Assembly: GCF_048820895.1 (NCBI RefSeq)
Contig: NZ_JBMERQ010000002.1
Coordinates: forward strand, 806,001 to 870,000
Direction of reading: 5' to 3'
Length of the DNA stretch: 64,000 bases
DNA from: Cribrihabitans_A neustonicus
Lineage (GTDB): Bacteria; Pseudomonadota; Alphaproteobacteria; Rhodobacterales; Rhodobacteraceae
A model generated the notes under the pieces. That model saw nothing but the letters and a program-made list of their open reading frames with translations. It made no database searches and was not told where the DNA came from. Below are positions 60,488-64,000 of the stretch, in pieces. Every line of letters begins with the position of its first letter. The first letter of the stretch is position 1. A program made the position numbers and the translations under genes.

Positions 60488-62026
60488 ATGAAATTTCCTA
60501 TCTCCGCCGCCGCGCTGGCGGCACTGCTGGCTGCACCCATGCCGGCAATGGCGCAATCCATCGACGAGCAGGTCAACGCGCTGTTCGCAAATTCCACCGG
60601 CTGGTTCGTCAACCTGATCTTCAGCCCCTTCCCCGGCACCGACTTCCCCTGGATCGTCGGCTGGCTGGTGATCGCGGCGACAGTCTTCACCGTCTATTTC
60701 GGTCTGATCCAGTTCCGCGCGTTCCCGCATTCGATCGCGCTGGTGAAAGGCGACTACGCCGACCCCAATGACGCGGGTGAAGTCAGCCACTTCCAGGCGC
60801 TTGCCACCGCGCTTTCGGGCACCGTCGGTCTTGGCAATATCGCGGGTGTGGCCGTCGCCGTCGGCATCGGCGGGCCGGGAGCGACCTTCTGGATGATCCT
60901 CGCGGGCCTGATGGGCATGGCCTCGAAGTTCACCGAATGCACGCTTGGCGTCAAATACCGCAACGAGTTCCCGGACGGCCATGTCTCCGGCGGGCCGATG
61001 TACTACATGACCAAGGGTTTTGCCGAGCGCGGCCTGCCGATGGGCAAGGTCCTTGCGGTCATGTTCTCGGTCTTCTGCATCCTCGGCTCACTGGGCGGCG
61101 GCAACATGTTCCAGGCCAACCAGGCGCACGCGCAGATTTCCAGCGTCGTTGGCGAATATCCGGGCTGGATCACCGGCGTGGTGTTCGCGGCTATCGTGTT
61201 TGCAGTGATCGTCGGCGGCCTGAAGTCGATCGCGCGGGTCACAGAAAAGGTCGTGCCTTTCATGGGCGTGATGTATGTGGCCGCGGCGCTGGTGATCCTG
61301 GCGATGAACGCCGACAAGATCGGCTGGGCCTTCGGGCAGATCTTCGACGGTGCCTTTACCGGGCTCGGCGTGGCCGGCGGCATGGTCGGCGCACTGATCC
61401 AGGGCTTCAAGCGGGCGGCGTTCTCCAACGAGGCCGGCGTCGGCTCGGCCGCGATCGCCCACTCTGCCGTGCGCACCAAGGAGCCGATTACCGAAGGTTT
61501 CGTGTCGCTGCTGGAGCCGTTCATCGACACCGTGGTGATCTGCACCATGACCGCGCTGGTGATCATCATCACCGGTCAGCTGGTGCAGGACCCGAATACC
61601 GGCCTCTACCTGCTGGATGAGGGCGCGAGCACGCTTCAGACCATCGACGGCAATAAGGGTGTGGCGCTGACTTCGGCCGCCTTCTCCTCCGCCTTCGACT
61701 GGTTCCAGTACGTGCTGGCGATCGCGGTGATCCTGTTTGCCTTCTCCACCATGATCAGCTGGTCCTACTATGGTCTGAAGGCCTGGACCTTCCTGTTCGG
61801 CGAAGGTGAGACCAAGGAGCTGGTGTTCAAGGTGATCTTCTGCATCTTCGTGGTGATCGGAGCGGCCGCCAACCTCGGCCCGGTGATCGACTTCTCCGAT
61901 GCGGCGATCTTTGCGATGGCCGTGGTCAACATCATCGCGCTCTATTTCCTGATGCCGATCGTCAAGCGCGAGCTGGACAGCTACATGTCGCGGCTGCGCA
62001 CGGGCGAGATCAAGAAATTCACCTGA
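60488..62026 (+). CDS. Alanine/glycine:cation symporter (AGCS family)
   Basis: The 512-residue product has a cleavable-type N-terminal signal or first helix (about 1-22) and 10-11 further membrane segments. Family segments include ATALSGTVGLGNIAGVAVAVGIGGPGATFWM and FKRAAFSNEAGVGSAAIAHSA, which identify AGCS (AlsT/DagA) proteins. It imports alanine or glycine with sodium. A strong terminator follows. Confidence 0.93.
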   Translation: MKFPISAAALAALLAAPMPAMAQSIDEQVNALFANSTGWFVNLIFSPFPGTDFPWIVGWLVIAATVFTVYFGLIQFRAFPHSIALVKGDYADPNDAGEVSHFQALATALSGTVGLGNIAGVAVAVGIGGPGATFWMILAGLMGMASKFTECTLGVKYRNEFPDGHVSGGPMYYMTKGFAERGLPMGKVLAVMFSVFCILGSLGGGNMFQANQAHAQISSVVGEYPGWITGVVFAAIVFAVIVGGLKSIARVTEKVVPFMGVMYVAAALVILAMNADKIGWAFGQIFDGAFTGLGVAGGMVGALIQGFKRAAFSNEAGVGSAAIAHSAVRTKEPITEGFVSLLEPFIDTVVICTMTALVIIITGQLVQDPNTGLYLLDEGASTLQTIDGNKGVALTSAAFSSAFDWFQYVLAIAVILFAFSTMISWSYYGLKAWTFLFGEGETKELVFKVIFCIFVVIGAAANLGPVIDFSDAAIFAMAVVNIIALYFLMPIVKRELDSYMSRLRTGEIKKFT

Positions 62027-62057
62027 GCGTCTGGCGCTTGAGGTGAAGACACGGAGG

Positions 62058-62085
62058 CCGCCCCGGTTCGCCGGGGCGGTTTTTT
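62058..62085 (+). terminator. Terminator of the usp-symporter operon
   Basis: CCGCCCCGG, TTCG loop, CCGGGGCGG and TTTTTT form an ideal intrinsic terminator 31 bases after the symporter stop codon. Confidence 0.95.
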
Positions 62086-62405
62086 CTTCGGTGGTTTCCA
62101 TCGCGTTGTTTCGCCGTGGCGAAGGCACCCGCGTCTGCACCGGGCGCAAAGCCGTGCATTGACGGCGCGCGCGGAGGCGATCCCAACCGATATGACTGGC
62201 AGTTTATCCCGGCCAAGACCGTTGACCCTCGCGAGGGCACCGCCCAGCCTTAGCCAAATCGCCGCCGCGTGGGGGCGCGCCGGCGATGCGCGGCGGCCTC
62301 CCGGCCTTGTCCCGCGCTGGGGACATGCGGAACTGGATCAGCCCATAAAATCGGAGGCTCTCCCGCGGGACTGCGGAGGTTGCCATTTCTTTCTCCGGCC
62401 GCAGC
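62086..62405. other. Intergenic region between symporter terminator and DUF1089 gene
   Basis: No coding sequence with a credible start and product is seen on either strand in these 320 bases. A GC-rich stretch with short frames near 62159-62400 gives arginine/proline-rich translations typical of shadow frames. I see no repeat or RNA gene. Confidence 0.45.
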
Positions 62406-62966
62406 TCAGCCTAGCCGCCGGAATACCCCAGGGTAGTCCAGCACCATTCCCGCCGCATCCACCTCGATTTCAGCGGTGAAGCCGCTCTCCAGCCCTTCAT
62501 AGCGGTAGCGGGTCTCGTCCAGCCGGGTGTAGCGCTGACGCGTCATGCGGGGTGCTGCCTCTCCCGCGCCGGTCTCGGGCGGCGGCACAAAAGCCGCAAG
62601 AATCTCGGCGCTTGCGCCGACTGCGAGGCCCAGCCTGCGGACCGGCAGCGTATTGGTCGCAGGCGTGATGCCGATATCAACGTCGATACAGCCTTCCAGA
62701 GCGGGAATGGCAGCGGCGCGGGTCACATCCTGCCATTGCCCCCGGCCGTCCGATGCAAGGTGCAGGCAGCGCCCGCCGGTAAAGCACAGCCGCACCTCCC
62801 GCGTGTGGAACTGCGCGTCCGTGCGCACCCAGTAGTACGCGCCAAAAAGCGCCGGGTCGCATCCGGCCACCACGCCGTCAAGCGTCAGCCCTTCCGCCGT
62901 CCCGGTGAGGACGCAGTGTTCCAGACCCTGCCGCTGCCAGTCGCACCAGCGCGCAACCTTTTGCAT
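62406..62966 (-). CDS. DUF1089 (putative glycolipid-binding) family protein
   Basis: The 186-residue product matches the DUF1089 / putative glycolipid-binding family: an all-beta half-barrel with the starting WCDWQRQGLEHC segment, a YYWVRTDAQFHTREV strand and an RYRYEGLESGFTAEIEVD strand near the C terminus. No signal peptide. Function unknown. Immediately upstream of the start is a G10/T9 homopolymer tract (62973-62991, as read on the minus strand) separated from the ATG by 6 bases, so the G run lies where a ribosome-binding site should be. Confidence 0.82.
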   Translation of the reverse strand: MQKVARWCDWQRQGLEHCVLTGTAEGLTLDGVVAGCDPALFGAYYWVRTDAQFHTREVRLCFTGGRCLHLASDGRGQWQDVTRAAAIPALEGCIDVDIGITPATNTLPVRRLGLAVGASAEILAAFVPPPETGAGEAAPRMTRQRYTRLDETRYRYEGLESGFTAEIEVDAAGMVLDYPGVFRRLG

Positions 62967-62972
62967 CGTTCA

Positions 62973-62991
62973 CCCCCCCCCCAAAAAAAAA
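62973..62991 (-). repeat. G10/T9 homopolymer tract before the DUF1089 gene
   Basis: On the plus strand ten C residues are followed by nine A residues; on the minus strand this reads T9-G10, and the G run is 6 bases before the ATG of the DUF1089 gene. Such tracts mutate by slippage. It lies in an AT-rich patch (62983-63060) unlike its surroundings. Confidence 0.8.
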
Positions 62992-63061
62992 TGGAACAAT
63001 ACAAGAACATTAATGAGACCCAGCTTAGCCGTAAAGGAATATTTCGCGCTGAGACAGGCCG

Positions 63062-63901
63062 CTATGCCGGGTAATCCCTGATATCGCTTCGGTGCAGGAA
63101 AGCTTCTCCCGCCTTACGGCCGGCATCCCAAGTGGCCTGAATTTTTTCCGGGTCGGTGAAATCGATCTTGTCGGCGGGCACGTCCTCCTCGGGCCAGACA
63201 TAGAGCCGCCCGCCGGCCTGCGGCAAGCGTTTGTAGATGCGGGTCAGCACCACCAGCGTTGCCCCGCGGTCCGGCTCCGGCATCGGCGCCTGATCCGCCA
63301 TGCCGCCGTCGATCACCGCGCGGCCCAGCCAGCGCGGCGGGGTGAAGACCGGTGGGATGGTGGCGGCGTGGCATACGAGATCGGGCAGCGTGCCCTGCCG
63401 CGCGGCTTCCCGCGCATCCACAAGGCTGGTAGTGACGCCCAATCGCTTCGCCCAGTTGAAATGCGGCGAGCCAACCAGATGCAGCTCCGCCTCATAGGCA
63501 AGCGCCGCCAGGCTGCCACTCAGCCGCGCCCAGCGGCCGGAGGGCGGGTGCCCGAGCAGGATCTGGGCCTGCGGGCCGCGGGCGATCCGCTGCATTGCCT
63601 CCTTGTCGACAACCGCAGTGACCACCTCGCCATAGACCCGCTGGTGCGGGGTGAGTCCGCCTGCGCCGCGGGCGTGCCAGTCGATGTTGCTGCCGGTGCG
63701 GCGGAAGGCGGCCTTCATCTCCTTCAGCACCTGTGGCCCGCGTTCGGAGAGGAACCCCGCAAGCGTCAGCGCCCCTCCGGAGACACCCGCAACGCGCGCC
63801 GGAGCCAGCGGCAGCGCGTGCCGTACCACATCCAGAAATCCGCCTTGCCAGAAACAGCGGCAGCCCCCGCCGGAGAGAACCAGTTGTTCGAAATGCGCCA
63901 T
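63062..63901 (-). CDS. Patatin-like phospholipase
   Basis: The 279-residue product has the patatin signature: oxyanion loop LSGGGCRCFWQGG, nucleophile Ser in GVSGGA, and catalytic Asp in DGGMADQ. It probably cleaves acyl esters of membrane lipids. The chosen start begins MAHFEQLVLSGGG; a longer frame adds 30 arginine/proline-rich residues and is rejected. It is transcribed toward the DUF1089 gene with a 95-base gap. Confidence 0.9.
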   Translation of the reverse strand: MAHFEQLVLSGGGCRCFWQGGFLDVVRHALPLAPARVAGVSGGALTLAGFLSERGPQVLKEMKAAFRRTGSNIDWHARGAGGLTPHQRVYGEVVTAVVDKEAMQRIARGPQAQILLGHPPSGRWARLSGSLAALAYEAELHLVGSPHFNWAKRLGVTTSLVDAREAARQGTLPDLVCHAATIPPVFTPPRWLGRAVIDGGMADQAPMPEPDRGATLVVLTRIYKRLPQAGGRLYVWPEEDVPADKIDFTDPEKIQATWDAGRKAGEAFLHRSDIRDYPA

Positions 63902-64000
63902 GGCGGGAAGTCTAGAACGCCGGGGCAGCGCGGGCCAGCACCCTTGCGCAGCCGGGCGCACCGGACCGGCTTGGCAGACCGCAGGGCTCAAACGGCTCGG

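Overview
The window is GC-rich, gene-dense chromosomal DNA from an alphaproteobacterium of the Rhodobacteraceae, most likely a marine roseobacter (Leisingera, Phaeobacter or Ruegeria type). That placement is inferred from the sox gene set, an RpoH2-type sigma factor, a coupled pseudorhomboid/trpS region and the mre/rod order; no rRNA or taxonomic marker is present. No insertion sequence, CRISPR array or prophage was seen, and base composition is uniform apart from a few AT-rich promoter patches and one homopolymer tract near 63 kb.

Region 1 (1-11.7 kb) is a thiosulfate-oxidation (sox) locus. A leftward operon soxX-Y-Z-A-B-C-D continues into a DUF302 protein and a periplasmic rhodanese. A convergent secreted DsrE-like gene lies at the far left. 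Divergent from soxX run soxS (thioredoxin), soxR (ArsR-type sulfide/persulfide sensor with two cysteines), soxT (YeeE/YedE sulfur transporter) and a Tat-exported metallo-beta-lactamase. Four near-matches to the ATTC-N8-GAAT box of SqrR/BigR-type repressors sit in this locus and suggest a compact SoxR regulon. soxEF, soxV and soxW are absent here.

Region 2 (11.7-23.2 kb) holds a two-subunit membrane-type GMC dehydrogenase, then an RsbQ-like hydrolase translationally coupled to a PAS/HWE histidine kinase, a tRNA-Met, and part of the phenylacetate pathway (paaX-paaZ left, paaG-paaI-paaK-tetR right) with a palindromic operator in the divergent promoter region.

Region 3 (23.2-47.4 kb) is mostly housekeeping: an OmpA-family protein with a long acidic low-complexity linker, trpS, a rhomboid-like protein lacking catalytic residues, murJ-glnD, an LpoA-like lipoprotein divergent from rsmI-yraN, gshB and an esterase, comM, a GST, cobU with a phosphatase, rpoH2 with an RpoE-type promoter followed by a ChaN-like gene, then coaBC-dut-moeB-like genes and an M3 peptidase.

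Region 4 (47.4-64 kb) contains the cell-shape operon mreB-mreC-mreD-mrdA-rodA ending in ghrA, a lysozyme-like protein, rlmJ, a class III adenylate cyclase fused to TolB-like and TPR domains, leuA preceded by a Leu-rich leader peptide and hairpin (a probable attenuator), a universal stress protein with an alanine/cation symporter, a DUF1089 protein downstream of a G10/T9 tract, and a patatin-like phospholipase.

The most interesting items are the RsbQ-HWE kinase module, the predicted near-leaderless leu leader peptide, the sox operator set with its DsrE/DUF302/rhodanese accessory genes, the pseudorhomboid, and the homopolymer tract.
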